Made by a program: the position numbers and the translations under genes | Shown: positions 9,840 through 17,821 of the stretch, in pieces | How positions within the stretch are numbered: position 1 is the first letter of the stretch | How the letters are laid out: every line of letters begins with the position of its first letter | NCBI RefSeq assembly: GCF_017948305.1 | Contig: NZ_CP072842.1 | Location: 1,866,501-1,930,500 of the forward strand | DNA from: Faecalibacter bovis | GTDB taxonomy: Bacteria; Bacteroidota; Bacteroidia; Flavobacteriales; Weeksellaceae | DNA: 64,000 nt | Direction: 5' to 3' | The notes under the pieces: model-generated | What the model saw: only the letters and a program-made list of their open reading frames with translations | Databases searched by the model: none | What the model was told of the DNA's origin: nothing

Positions 9840-11426
9840 CTACTTTTCTTTATAAACTCTTGTCAAATCAAGAATTTTGATTGGACTCATCTGAAAACCT
9901 TTAACTTTTTTATTCAAAAAAACAGCTGTTTGATCGTAGAATAAAGGTAGAATAGGAGATGATTTCATCATTAATGCATCCATTTCTGCGTAAATTTTAG
10001 CTCGTTCATCCATATTGTTTAATAAATAGGATTGTTCGTACAATTTATCGAACGCTTCATTTTTATAGTGTGAGTAATTTGGACCTTCTGGTGCAAAGTT
10101 TTTAGAGTAATATAAGGATAAGAAATTTTCAGCATCTGGATAATCAGCTCCCCAATTTGCACGGAATAAAGCGAATTTTCCTGTCGATTTTCCATCTCGC
10201 ATCGTCGGACCTGGAACAACATTTACTTGAATTGGTAAACCAAGTTTGGCCATTTCTGCTGAAATGTATTCGCAAATGTCTACATATTCTTGTACTGTTG
10301 TTAATTCTATTGGTTTTATTGTTTTGTTTTCTTTTTTATAGCTATTGATTAATTCACGCGCTTTTTGTGGGTTATAGTTATAACCAGATTTTGCTGAATA
10401 GCCTGGTAAACCTTTAGGAATGAATCCACCATCAGCTGGGAAAGCCATTCCTTTCATCATATATTTAATGATCTTATTTTTATCAACTCCATAATTTAAA
10501 GCTTCGCGTAATTTGGGATCAATAGCATTTGGATGATCTAAATAAAAACATAAATAAACTGTGCTTAAATAAGGAGCTTTTAAAAGCGTAATATTTTCGC
10601 GGTATTTTTCACTTAACTCACCTAATGGATTTAAAATTTCATCTTTATAAGATGGATCTAAATCTGCCATCATATCAATATTACCTTTAATTAATTCTAA
10701 AAATTCAGAATTTTTCTCTGGTAAAAATGTGATGTTAACTGCTTCCAGATAGGGTAAACGTGTCCCTTTTTCATCAAATTCGAAATATAAAGGATTTTTG
10801 CGTAAAACCATTTTTACATTGTCTTCCCAAATTTTGAACTGAAATGGACCTGTTCCAATAGGATGTTTTAAGAACTCATCATTTCCATTCTTAAATAATT
10901 CATGCGGTACAACAGATGCGTATTTCATCGATATTAAACCTAAAAATGGAGGAAATGCTTCTTTTAAATTAATCTGAAGTATAGTATCATTTAAAGCTTT
11001 ATAATCTACAATATTGTTCATAATCCATCCACCAGATCCGCCAGCTTTTGGATCATTTAATCGATCAAAAGAATAAACAAAATCTTCAGCAACTACATTT
11101 CTTGTAGAATCTTTACCGAAAATCGGATGTTTATGAAAAAAAATATTGTTGTTTAAAGTAAAAGTATAGGTTTTACCATCTTCAGAAATTGTCCAACTTT
11201 TCGCAATATCAGGCTCGATTTCTAAATTGTTATTTATTTTAACTAAGCTATTATACATCAAGTTACAAGCCCAGTTATTTGCCTGTGTTCTTGCATTAAT
11301 AGGATCTAATGAAGAGATATTATCGTATCTATTTAGTTTAAATACTTTAGAAGAATCTATTTCAGATTGTTTATGACAACTAAAAAAACAAATTGTTATT
11401 AAAATGTAACCTAAGTGTTTAATCAT
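9840..11426 (-). CDS. Peptide-type ABC transporter substrate-binding lipoprotein
   Basis: SBP family 5 (OppA/DppA-like) solute-binding protein, 528 aa. The N-terminus is a lipoprotein signal with lipobox FFSC (Cys17). Family landmarks are RYDNISSLDPINARTQ, AKSWTISEDGKTYTFTL, HPIGTGPFQFKIW, REALNYGVDKNKII and, near the end, a bound-ligand loop region with DALMMKSSPILPLFYDQ. It would capture oligopeptides or related solutes for an inner-membrane ABC permease, but no permease or ATPase gene is adjacent, so it is an orphan binding protein. It is divergent from mtaB, with the two -7 boxes back to back at 11474-11489. Confidence 0.88.
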   Translation of the reverse strand: MIKHLGYILITICFFSCHKQSEIDSSKVFKLNRYDNISSLDPINARTQANNWACNLMYNSLVKINNNLEIEPDIAKSWTISEDGKTYTFTLNNNIFFHKHPIFGKDSTRNVVAEDFVYSFDRLNDPKAGGSGGWIMNNIVDYKALNDTILQINLKEAFPPFLGLISMKYASVVPHELFKNGNDEFLKHPIGTGPFQFKIWEDNVKMVLRKNPLYFEFDEKGTRLPYLEAVNITFLPEKNSEFLELIKGNIDMMADLDPSYKDEILNPLGELSEKYRENITLLKAPYLSTVYLCFYLDHPNAIDPKLREALNYGVDKNKIIKYMMKGMAFPADGGFIPKGLPGYSAKSGYNYNPQKARELINSYKKENKTIKPIELTTVQEYVDICEYISAEMAKLGLPIQVNVVPGPTMRDGKSTGKFALFRANWGADYPDAENFLSLYYSKNFAPEGPNYSHYKNEAFDKLYEQSYLLNNMDERAKIYAEMDALMMKSSPILPLFYDQTAVFLNKKVKGFQMSPIKILDLTRVYKEK

Positions 11427-11473
11427 GGTTAATGTTAAATTTTTTATAGTTCAAAACTATGCATTATTTATTG

Positions 11474-11481
11474 CAAATGTA
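11474..11481 (-). promoter_or_regulatory. -7 box for the peptide-binding lipoprotein gene
   Basis: Reads TACATTTG on the minus strand (TAnnTTTG consensus). A CAAA at 11504-11507 gives a TTTG -33 element on that strand, 22 bp away. It directly abuts the mtaB -7 box on the other strand. Confidence 0.5.
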
Positions 11482-11489
11482 TAAATTTG
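11482..11489 (+). promoter_or_regulatory. -7 box of the mtaB promoter
   Basis: TAAATTTG matches TAnnTTTG and ends 5 bp before the ATG at 11495, so the transcript would be nearly leaderless. This argues that the upstream ATG at 11459 is not the start. Confidence 0.5.
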
Positions 11490-11494
11490 CAGTT

Positions 11495-12829
11495 ATGATT
11501 AATCAAACAAAAACAGTTGCATTCCATACGTTAGGATGTAAATTAAATTTTTCTGAAACATCTACGATTGCAAGAAACTTAAAAGATCATGGATATCAGA
11601 AGGTTGAATTTACAGATCCAGCGAATGTGTATGTAATTAATACATGTTCGGTAACAGCAAATGCAGATAGAGAATGTAGAACGATTGTAAAGAATGCATT
11701 AAAAGCAAATCCAGATGGATTTGTAGTTGTTGTTGGTTGTTATGCACAATTAAAACCTGAAGAAATCGCACAAATGGAAGGTGTTGATTTAGTTTTGGGT
11801 GCAGCAGAAAAATTTAATGTTGCTCAATACTTAGAGAACTTAAATAAACAAGAAGAAGCTATTATCCATTCTTGTGAAATTGAAGAAGCAGATTTTTATG
11901 TAGGATCTTACTCTATCGGAGATCGTACACGTGCTTTTTTAAAGGTGCAAGATGGTTGTGATTATAAATGTACTTACTGTACAATACCATTAGCTCGTGG
12001 AATTTCTCGTTCTGATACTATGGAAAATGTGTTGAAAAATGCTAGAGAAATTGCTGAAAAAGGGATAAAGGAAATTGTATTGACTGGTGTAAATATTGGT
12101 GATTACGGTAAAGGCGAATTCGGGAATAAAAAACACGAACATACCTTCTTAGAATTAGTTCAGGAATTGGATAAAGTGGAAAATATTGATCGTATTCGTA
12201 TTTCATCGATTGAACCAAATTTATTGAAAAATGAAACAATTGATTTTGTTTCAAAAAGTGAAAGATTTGTTCCTCACTTTCATATCCCCTTACAATCTGG
12301 TAGCGACGATATACTAAAAAAGATGAAACGTCGTTATTTATCTAATTTATACGAAGATCGTGTAGCTAAAATTAGAGAAGTATTACCAAACGCTTGTATT
12401 GGGGTTGATGTAATTGTCGGTTTCCCTGGAGAAACAGAAGAGTTATTTTTAGAAACATATAATTTTTTAAATAAATTACCGATTAGTTATTTACACGTAT
12501 TTACATATTCTGAACGTGATAATACAGAAGCAATCGATTTTGAAGGTGTTGTAGAACCAGCAGAACGTAAACGTCGCAATAAAATGTTACGCATTTTATC
12601 TGAGAAAAAACGCCAGGCTTTCTATCAAACTCAATTAGGATCTACGCAGAAAGTATTATGGGAACATGATAATAAAGAAGGAAAAATGTTTGGTTTCACT
12701 GAAAACTATGTCAAAGTGCAAACAGATTTTGATTTATCATTAGTTAATCAAACGCAATATGTAGAACTTGTACGTATTAATCACAATGGTAACGTAGAAA
12801 TAAAAGTTAAAGAACCTATTTTATCATAA
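11495..12829 (+). CDS. mtaB: tRNA t6A37 methylthiotransferase MtaB
   Basis: Radical-SAM enzyme that converts N6-threonylcarbamoyladenosine at position 37 of tRNA to its 2-methylthio form. The order is UPF0004 domain (VAFHTLGCKLN, NTCSVTANAD, VVGCYAQ supply the second cluster Cys), radical SAM domain with CDYKCTYC (Cys155, 159, 162), then a C-terminal TRAM-like domain. I start at the ATG at 11495 (444 aa) because homologues begin just before the TLGCKLN segment and the upstream ATG at 11459 lies before the predicted promoter. The next gene begins 20 bp after the stop and may be co-transcribed. MtaB rather than MiaB or RimO is chosen from length and the TLGCKLNFSET opening. Confidence 0.92.
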   Translation: MINQTKTVAFHTLGCKLNFSETSTIARNLKDHGYQKVEFTDPANVYVINTCSVTANADRECRTIVKNALKANPDGFVVVVGCYAQLKPEEIAQMEGVDLVLGAAEKFNVAQYLENLNKQEEAIIHSCEIEEADFYVGSYSIGDRTRAFLKVQDGCDYKCTYCTIPLARGISRSDTMENVLKNAREIAEKGIKEIVLTGVNIGDYGKGEFGNKKHEHTFLELVQELDKVENIDRIRISSIEPNLLKNETIDFVSKSERFVPHFHIPLQSGSDDILKKMKRRYLSNLYEDRVAKIREVLPNACIGVDVIVGFPGETEELFLETYNFLNKLPISYLHVFTYSERDNTEAIDFEGVVEPAERKRRNKMLRILSEKKRQAFYQTQLGSTQKVLWEHDNKEGKMFGFTENYVKVQTDFDLSLVNQTQYVELVRINHNGNVEIKVKEPILS

Positions 12830-12848
12830 ACTCTATTAAAACTTATAC

Positions 12849-13487
12849 ATGAAGACATTAAAAGTTAAGTTTTTACTTGTAATAGCAAGTATTTTCTTAT
12901 CATTACCCGCTTTAGCTCAATTACAATTAGGAGCTAAAATTGGAGCTGGATTATCAAATTATAAAAATATTAATCCAGATTCACAATCACGTATTGCTAT
13001 TCAAGGTGGTTTCTTAGCTAAATACCAGTTAGAAATGGGATACTACAGAAATTTCCGTAACTATATTCAGGCGGAGTTATTGTATAGTACAATTGGTGAG
13101 GAAAACGGACCTTATAAAGTAAATGTAAATTACTTAACAATTCCGGTGATGTATCAACACTATTTATCTGATACGGATAATGATTTCTTCATTGAGTTTG
13201 GTCCACAAGTTCAGTTTGTAATTAACGATGTGGTTGATCAATACCCTTCGCCAAATCCAAATATGCCTTGGTTGGGATCGGATAATAATGTTTTAAACAA
13301 GTTCGATATAGCAATTAATGGAGGTGTTGGATACTCTTATCAACGTAGACTTGAGTTAAATTTAAGATATAGCTGGGGATTAGTTGATTCATGGGATTTT
13401 AAATACAGAGACAATGATTTTAATAGAACATCATTAATTTCATTATCACTAACATATTTATTAGATTTCAATCCACGTTATTACTAA
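12849..13487 (+). CDS. Outer-membrane beta-barrel protein (PorT-like), copy 1
   Basis: 212 aa with a signal peptide (MKTLKVKFLLVIASIFLSLPALA, cut before Q) followed by alternating hydrophobic beta-strands with Gly turns (LQLGAKIGAGLSNY, YNYIQAELLYSTIGE type strands) and a terminal strand LISLSLTYLLDF. This is the pattern of the Bacteroidota outer-membrane beta-barrel (porin-like) family. It is clearly related to the protein at 14189 (shared GAGLSN, QAE-LY, NIP-MY, GPQV-FVI, GVGYSYQR-ELN-RY), with a DUF4136 lipoprotein between them. Role unknown; probably a small 8-strand barrel. Confidence 0.75.
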   Translation: MKTLKVKFLLVIASIFLSLPALAQLQLGAKIGAGLSNYKNINPDSQSRIAIQGGFLAKYQLEMGYYRNFRNYIQAELLYSTIGEENGPYKVNVNYLTIPVMYQHYLSDTDNDFFIEFGPQVQFVINDVVDQYPSPNPNMPWLGSDNNVLNKFDIAINGGVGYSYQRRLELNLRYSWGLVDSWDFKYRDNDFNRTSLISLSLTYLLDFNPRYY

Positions 13488-13497
13488 ATAATAAATT

Positions 13498-13528
13498 AAA
13501 CCTGATTTTTTTAAAATCAGGTTTTTTT
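13498..13528 (+). terminator. Terminator after barrel copy 1
   Basis: A 12-bp stem AAACCTGATTTT with its complement, TTT loop, then a T-run. Confidence 0.85.
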
Positions 13529-13577
13529 ATTTAGAAAAAGGATATTAAATTTAAGATGATTTAGAAAACAATTTAAC

Positions 13578-14087
13578 ATGAAAAATATCTCATTATTTGT
13601 AGCATTATTTAGTTTTATTTTATTAGCAAGTTGTAACGCAGTTAACGTTGCAACGGATTATGATAGAACGGCTAACTTCAATACTTATAAAACCTATTCA
13701 TATCATCAAAAAGGAATTGATAAATTAAGTATTAATGATTTAGATAAAAACAGAATCATATCTTCTATTGATAAAGAAATGGCAACCAAAGGTTTTACGA
13801 AAGTTACTAGTGGTGCCGATTTGGTTGTTAATATATTAGCAAGTTCAACTCAAGAAGTACGTGTTGATAATGATATTTACGGATATGGATATTGGGGTGG
13901 TTATCCATCAGTTTCTGATTATACAGCTGGTAAAATCATCATTGATATCATAGATGATAAAAAGAATATTTTAGTTTGGCAAGGTGTAGGATCTGATTTA
14001 AATATTTCCAACATTTCTGCTAAAAATGATAAAATTCCACAAGCAATTAATGAAATCTTATCAAAATTTCCTCCTTTAGCAAAATAA
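13578..14087 (+). CDS. DUF4136 lipoprotein
   Basis: 169 aa. Lipoprotein signal with lipobox LLASC (Cys19), then a DUF4136 domain: an opening DYDRTANFNTYKTYSY, a middle with GADLVVNI, and a Gly/Tyr-rich YGYGYWGGYPS loop, ending in an alpha-helix (IPQAINEILSKFP). DUF4136 proteins are exported, outer-membrane-associated and of unknown function. The gene has its own terminator and sits between two related barrel genes, which hints at an envelope role. Confidence 0.85.
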   Translation: MKNISLFVALFSFILLASCNAVNVATDYDRTANFNTYKTYSYHQKGIDKLSINDLDKNRIISSIDKEMATKGFTKVTSGADLVVNILASSTQEVRVDNDIYGYGYWGGYPSVSDYTAGKIIIDIIDDKKNILVWQGVGSDLNISNISAKNDKIPQAINEILSKFPPLAK

Positions 14088-14116
14088 TTTTTTAATATAA
14101 AAAGCTTAACTATTTG

Positions 14117-14143
14117 AAACCCTTTTGTAAAAAGGGTTTTTTT
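14117..14143 (+). terminator. Terminator of the DUF4136 gene
   Basis: A 10-bp stem AAACCCTTTT with its complement, 3-nt loop, then T7. Confidence 0.85.
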
Positions 14144-14188
14144 ATGGATTTTATTTCTATTTTTATATAAACAATTATAAACTTACTT

Positions 14189-14788
14189 ATGAAAAAATTA
14201 CAATCTAAACTCCTTAGTTTGGCTTTTTTATCTATTTCTTCAATTGCATTTTCACAATTTCAATTTGGTGTAAAAGCTGGTGCTGGATTAAGTAATACAA
14301 CAGTAGTACACGGAATTTCAAAAGAAAGAATCGGATTATTAGCAGGTGTTGTAGGTAAATATCAGCTATCTTCTAATACAGAAGATCATTATTTACAAGC
14401 CGAAGTTTTATATACAAATCAAGGTGAATTTTCAGTAGATAGAGCGGGGAATAAATACAAAGCATTTGTAGATTACGTCAATATTCCAATTATGTATAAA
14501 TTCTATTTTGATGATCAAGGAAGTGATTTCTTTTTAGAAGCAGGGCCACAAGTTGGATTCGTAATTTCTGATAATATTGATCCGCTGGGACCTGAAGCAT
14601 CAAATAATATTTTAAAGTCCTTTGATTTGGCTGCTAACGTAGGTGTTGGTTATTCTTATCAACGTAAATTTGAACTAAATGTTCGTTACGGAGTGGGATT
14701 AATTGATACGTATGGTTACGATAGGTGGGATAACGATTCTAATAGAACATCGTTTTTATCAGCAGCTTTAACGTATTATATCAATTAA
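14189..14788 (+). CDS. Outer-membrane beta-barrel protein (PorT-like), copy 2
   Basis: 199 aa paralogue of the protein at 12849. It has a signal peptide (MKKLQSKLLSLAFLSISSIAFS, cut before Q) and the same strand plan: FQFGVKAGAGLSN, YLQAEVLYTNQGE, VDYVNIPIMYKFYF, EAGPQVGFVISDN and a C-terminal strand FLSAALTYYIN ending in Asn. Both copies predict an outer-membrane location. The arrangement barrel, DUF4136 lipoprotein, barrel suggests duplication around or after insertion of the lipoprotein gene. Ligand or partner unknown. Confidence 0.75.
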   Translation: MKKLQSKLLSLAFLSISSIAFSQFQFGVKAGAGLSNTTVVHGISKERIGLLAGVVGKYQLSSNTEDHYLQAEVLYTNQGEFSVDRAGNKYKAFVDYVNIPIMYKFYFDDQGSDFFLEAGPQVGFVISDNIDPLGPEASNNILKSFDLAANVGVGYSYQRKFELNVRYGVGLIDTYGYDRWDNDSNRTSFLSAALTYYIN

Positions 14789-14801
14789 AAATCTAAATAA
14801 A

Positions 14802-14829
14802 AAAAAATCCCACATTCGTGGGATTTTTT
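14802..14829. terminator. Bidirectional terminator between barrel copy 2 and terC
   Basis: A 12-bp stem AAAAAATCCCAC with its complement, loop ATTC, between convergent genes. Confidence 0.88.
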
Positions 14830-14843
14830 AATTGTATAATGTT

Positions 14844-15917
14844 TTAAGCTTCTTTTTTGTTTGAGATTAATGACCAAATTATCGTCGTTAATAATACTCC
14901 ACCAATTACACTTAAAGAGACAGTTGACTCAAAATGATAGAAAGGCATAATTATCATTTTAATACCAATAAAAGTTAAAATAATAGCCAAACCATAATGT
15001 AGTTTATTAAATTTATCCATCGAGTTAGCTAATAGGAAATACAATGATCGTAAACCTAAAATCGCAAAGATATTAGATGAATAAAGAATAAATGGATCAT
15101 TCGGAGCAATTGCGAAAATAGCAGGGATACTATCTACCGCAAATACTAAATCTGTAATCTCGATTACTGCTAACGCTACAAATAATGGAGTTGCCATCTT
15201 AACACCATTTTGTACTGTAAAGAATTTATCTTTATCAAAATTCGGAGAAACTTTATAAAATTTATGAACCAATCTTACACCAAAGTTTTTAGATAAATCT
15301 TGATCTTCATCGTCGTTAGACGACCATGATTTAATACCTGCAAAGATTAAGAAAATACCAAAAATTGTCAATACCACATTTGGTCTAAAGTATTCTTTCG
15401 CGGCTAAATTAGCATGTTCTGCAGTATCATTATCTAAAATGAATTTAAAATCACCAATTTCAAAAGCTGGTAAATAAGTCATTTTAATTAATTCTACACC
15501 TGCGAAAATAAATATTGCTCTAAATGCTAATGCTCCTAAAATTCCCCAGAATAATACTTTGTGTTGATATTCTTTCGGAATTTTGAAAAATCCGAAAACA
15601 AGAATAAATACAAATAAATTATCAACAGAAAGAGCTTTTTCAATCCAATACGCAGCCTGGAATTGTGAGAATTTTTCCATTGCAAAAGCGTGTCCATCTG
15701 CTTGTTTGAATACAAAATAGATAACACCACTAAAAATCATTGCTAATGAAATCCATACGATACTCCAAGAAAGTGCTTCCTTGTTTGAAACAGCATGAGA
15801 ATTTTTATTGAAAACACCTAAATCCAATAAAAGCATAATAATTACCGCGACACCAAATCCCGCAATTAACCATGGATGATTTAACATGTTGTCTTGTACA
15901 ACAGCCAATAATGACAT
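14844..15917 (-). CDS. TerC/Alx family membrane protein
   Basis: 357-aa polytopic inner-membrane protein of the TerC family, implicated in metal ion (notably Mn2+) efflux and, for some members, tellurite resistance. Landmarks are the Asp-rich helix LLLDLGVFNK, the SVDNLFVFILVFGFF segment, and IEITDLVFAVDSIPAIFAI with conserved acidic residues inside membrane helices. About seven to nine helices are visible, with a cytoplasmic loop near residues 200-230 (SSNDDEDQDLSKNFG). Length fits Alx-like members. It is monocistronic. A minus-strand TAACTTTG at 15983-15990 could be its -7 box. Which metal it moves cannot be told from sequence. Confidence 0.92.
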   Translation of the reverse strand: MSLLAVVQDNMLNHPWLIAGFGVAVIIMLLLDLGVFNKNSHAVSNKEALSWSIVWISLAMIFSGVIYFVFKQADGHAFAMEKFSQFQAAYWIEKALSVDNLFVFILVFGFFKIPKEYQHKVLFWGILGALAFRAIFIFAGVELIKMTYLPAFEIGDFKFILDNDTAEHANLAAKEYFRPNVVLTIFGIFLIFAGIKSWSSNDDEDQDLSKNFGVRLVHKFYKVSPNFDKDKFFTVQNGVKMATPLFVALAVIEITDLVFAVDSIPAIFAIAPNDPFILYSSNIFAILGLRSLYFLLANSMDKFNKLHYGLAIILTFIGIKMIIMPFYHFESTVSLSVIGGVLLTTIIWSLISNKKEA

Positions 15918-15933
15918 ATTTTAAAATTTTAAT

Positions 15934-15941
15934 TAAATTTG
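15934..15941 (+). promoter_or_regulatory. Candidate -7 box upstream of the GH3 gene
   Basis: TAAATTTG lies 60 bp before the ATG at 16002. A minus-strand TAACTTTG at 15983-15990 (for terC) would make the two start sites face each other. The motif is common in AT-rich DNA, so the call is weak. Confidence 0.3.
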
Positions 15942-16001
15942 AAACTATAATTTCGAATAAAATAATCAAACGAAATAAAACACAAAGTTAAATAAAGATT
16001 G

Positions 16002-17768
16002 ATGAAAAAATACTTAATCGCAATAATAACTTCCTTTTCCTTTTTTTCTTCCTCTTATGCGCAAGAATACAATGCGATAAATCTGACAGAATCACCACTA
16101 TATGTTGATTCTTTACAGATGAAATGGGTAGATGAAAAATATAATTCACTTTCTTTAGACGAAAAAGTGGGGCAATTATTCATCGTTGCAGCATATTCTA
16201 ATCGAGATGCAGCGCATGAAGAAGAAATTTTAAAATTAATCCAAGAAGAGAAAATCGGAGGATTAATTTTCATGCAAGATCAAGCGGTAAAACAAATTGA
16301 TCTAACAAACCGTTATCAATCTACTTCAAAGATTCCATTAATTATTGGTGTTGATGGGGAATGGGGTTTAGCGATGCGATTAAAAGGTGTTGAACGTTTC
16401 CCGTGGAATATGACTATGGGTGCTTTAGAAAAAGAAGATTTAGTTTATCAAGCCGGAGTGCAAATTGGGAAACAAGCTAACCGAATGGGAATTCATTTTA
16501 ATTTTGCACCAACTGTAGATGTTAATGTAAATCCAAATAATCCAATTATTGGTAATCGTTCGTATGGATCAGATGCTAAAAATGTCGGGTTAAAAGGTTC
16601 AGCATTTATGCGTGGGCAACAATCGATGAAAGTTTTAGCATCTGCAAAACATTTTCCTGGTCATGGCGATACAGATCAAGACTCGCATAAAACTTTACCA
16701 TTAATTTCGGCAAATAAATCAGATTTAGAAAAATATCACGTTGCTCCATTTCGTGAATTGATTAATAATGGCGTGCAAGCCGTAATGGTTGCGCATTTAA
16801 ATGTTCCTGCATTAGAACCTGATCCTAAAATTCCTTCAACTTTATCTAAAAAAATTGTCACAGATTATTTAAAAGGCGATTTAAATTTTAAAGGGATTGT
16901 GATTACTGATGCATTAAACATGGATGGTGTGGCAAAAATGTTTGCGCCTGGCGATGTTGATTACAAGGCTTTTTTAGCTGGAAATGATATGTTATTGTTT
17001 TCTCAAGGAGTAAAAGTAGGTAAGCAAAAGATTATTGCTGCAATTGAAAAAGGTGAAATTTCAGAAAATCGTTTAGCTGAAAGTGTAAAGAAAATTTTAA
17101 TGGCTAAATATTTAGTTGGATTGAATAATTTTCAACCATTACATGCCAATAATGTTTTTGAAGATTTAAATTCTGAACAAAATTCAGCATTAACATATAA
17201 AATTTATGAAGAAGCTACAACTGTAACAAAAAATTCAAATAATGTTTTGCCAATTACAGATGTTACGGCTAAAATAGCTTTCGTTCCGCTGGAACAAACT
17301 GATTATAAAATTTTTCATGATCATTTAAAGAAATATGCTGATGTAAAATTGGTTAAAATTGATAATGCTTCACAAATTAATAAGTTAAATGAATTTGATT
17401 ATGTGATATATGGAGCTTTCTTATCAAATGAAACGGTTTACAAATCTTATAAATTATCAGCTACATCTAAAGCGATTTTAAAATCAACTCCAGCTGATAA
17501 GAAATCTATTTTAACCTTATTTACAAGTCCATATGGTTTAAAGGATTTGGATTTAAGTTCGATAGATGGTGTGGTCGTTAACTATCAAAATACAGATCAA
17601 ACAAAACAAATTGCTCCACAAATTATTTTCGGTGCAATTCCAGCAAAAGGAAAACTTCCAGTTACCGTTAATGAAAAGATCAAATACGGAGATCAAGTAA
17701 AAACACAAGCGATTCAACGTTTAGGATTTGATGAACCAGCTAACGTTGGTGTTGAAAAAAAAAATTAA
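16002..17768 (+). CDS. GH3 glycosidase (NagZ-like), 5' part of a split GH3/serine-hydrolase gene
   Basis: 588 aa from the ATG at 16002 (the TTG just before it is not preferred). The signal peptide is MKKYLIAIITSFSFFSSSYA. The GH3 N-terminal domain has GQLFIVAAYSN, IIGVDGEWGLAMRLKG, NFAPTVDVNVNP and the NagZ-type KHFPGHGDTDQDSHKTLP (residues 216-233), where His/Asp act in catalysis, plus nucleophile segment VITDALNMDGV. A GH3 C-terminal domain follows to about residue 575. It should release beta-linked N-acetylglucosamine from muropeptides in the periplasm. The frame ends right after a run of ten A (17755-17764). In the -1 frame the sequence continues straight into the serine hydrolase at 17822, the usual fused architecture in Bacteroidota. 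So this is either a truncated half, a sequencing artefact, or a slippage-expressed product. Confidence 0.85.
   Translation: MKKYLIAIITSFSFFSSSYAQEYNAINLTESPLYVDSLQMKWVDEKYNSLSLDEKVGQLFIVAAYSNRDAAHEEEILKLIQEEKIGGLIFMQDQAVKQIDLTNRYQSTSKIPLIIGVDGEWGLAMRLKGVERFPWNMTMGALEKEDLVYQAGVQIGKQANRMGIHFNFAPTVDVNVNPNNPIIGNRSYGSDAKNVGLKGSAFMRGQQSMKVLASAKHFPGHGDTDQDSHKTLPLISANKSDLEKYHVAPFRELINNGVQAVMVAHLNVPALEPDPKIPSTLSKKIVTDYLKGDLNFKGIVITDALNMDGVAKMFAPGDVDYKAFLAGNDMLLFSQGVKVGKQKIIAAIEKGEISENRLAESVKKILMAKYLVGLNNFQPLHANNVFEDLNSEQNSALTYKIYEEATTVTKNSNNVLPITDVTAKIAFVPLEQTDYKIFHDHLKKYADVKLVKIDNASQINKLNEFDYVIYGAFLSNETVYKSYKLSATSKAILKSTPADKKSILTLFTSPYGLKDLDLSSIDGVVVNYQNTDQTKQIAPQIIFGAIPAKGKLPVTVNEKIKYGDQVKTQAIQRLGFDEPANVGVEKKN
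17755..17764 (+). other. A10 homopolymer at the GH3/serine-hydrolase frame break
   Basis: Ten A in a row. With ten, the GH3 frame stops at 17766-17768. One extra A, or a -1 slip, joins GH3 to KLNKVDDLAQDAV and on into the hydrolase domain without a stop. With nine A the frame meets a stop within three codons. Confidence 0.85.
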
Positions 17769-17821
17769 ATAAAGTTGATGATTTAGCTCAAGATGCTGTA
17801 AATAAAAACTATACACCCGGA

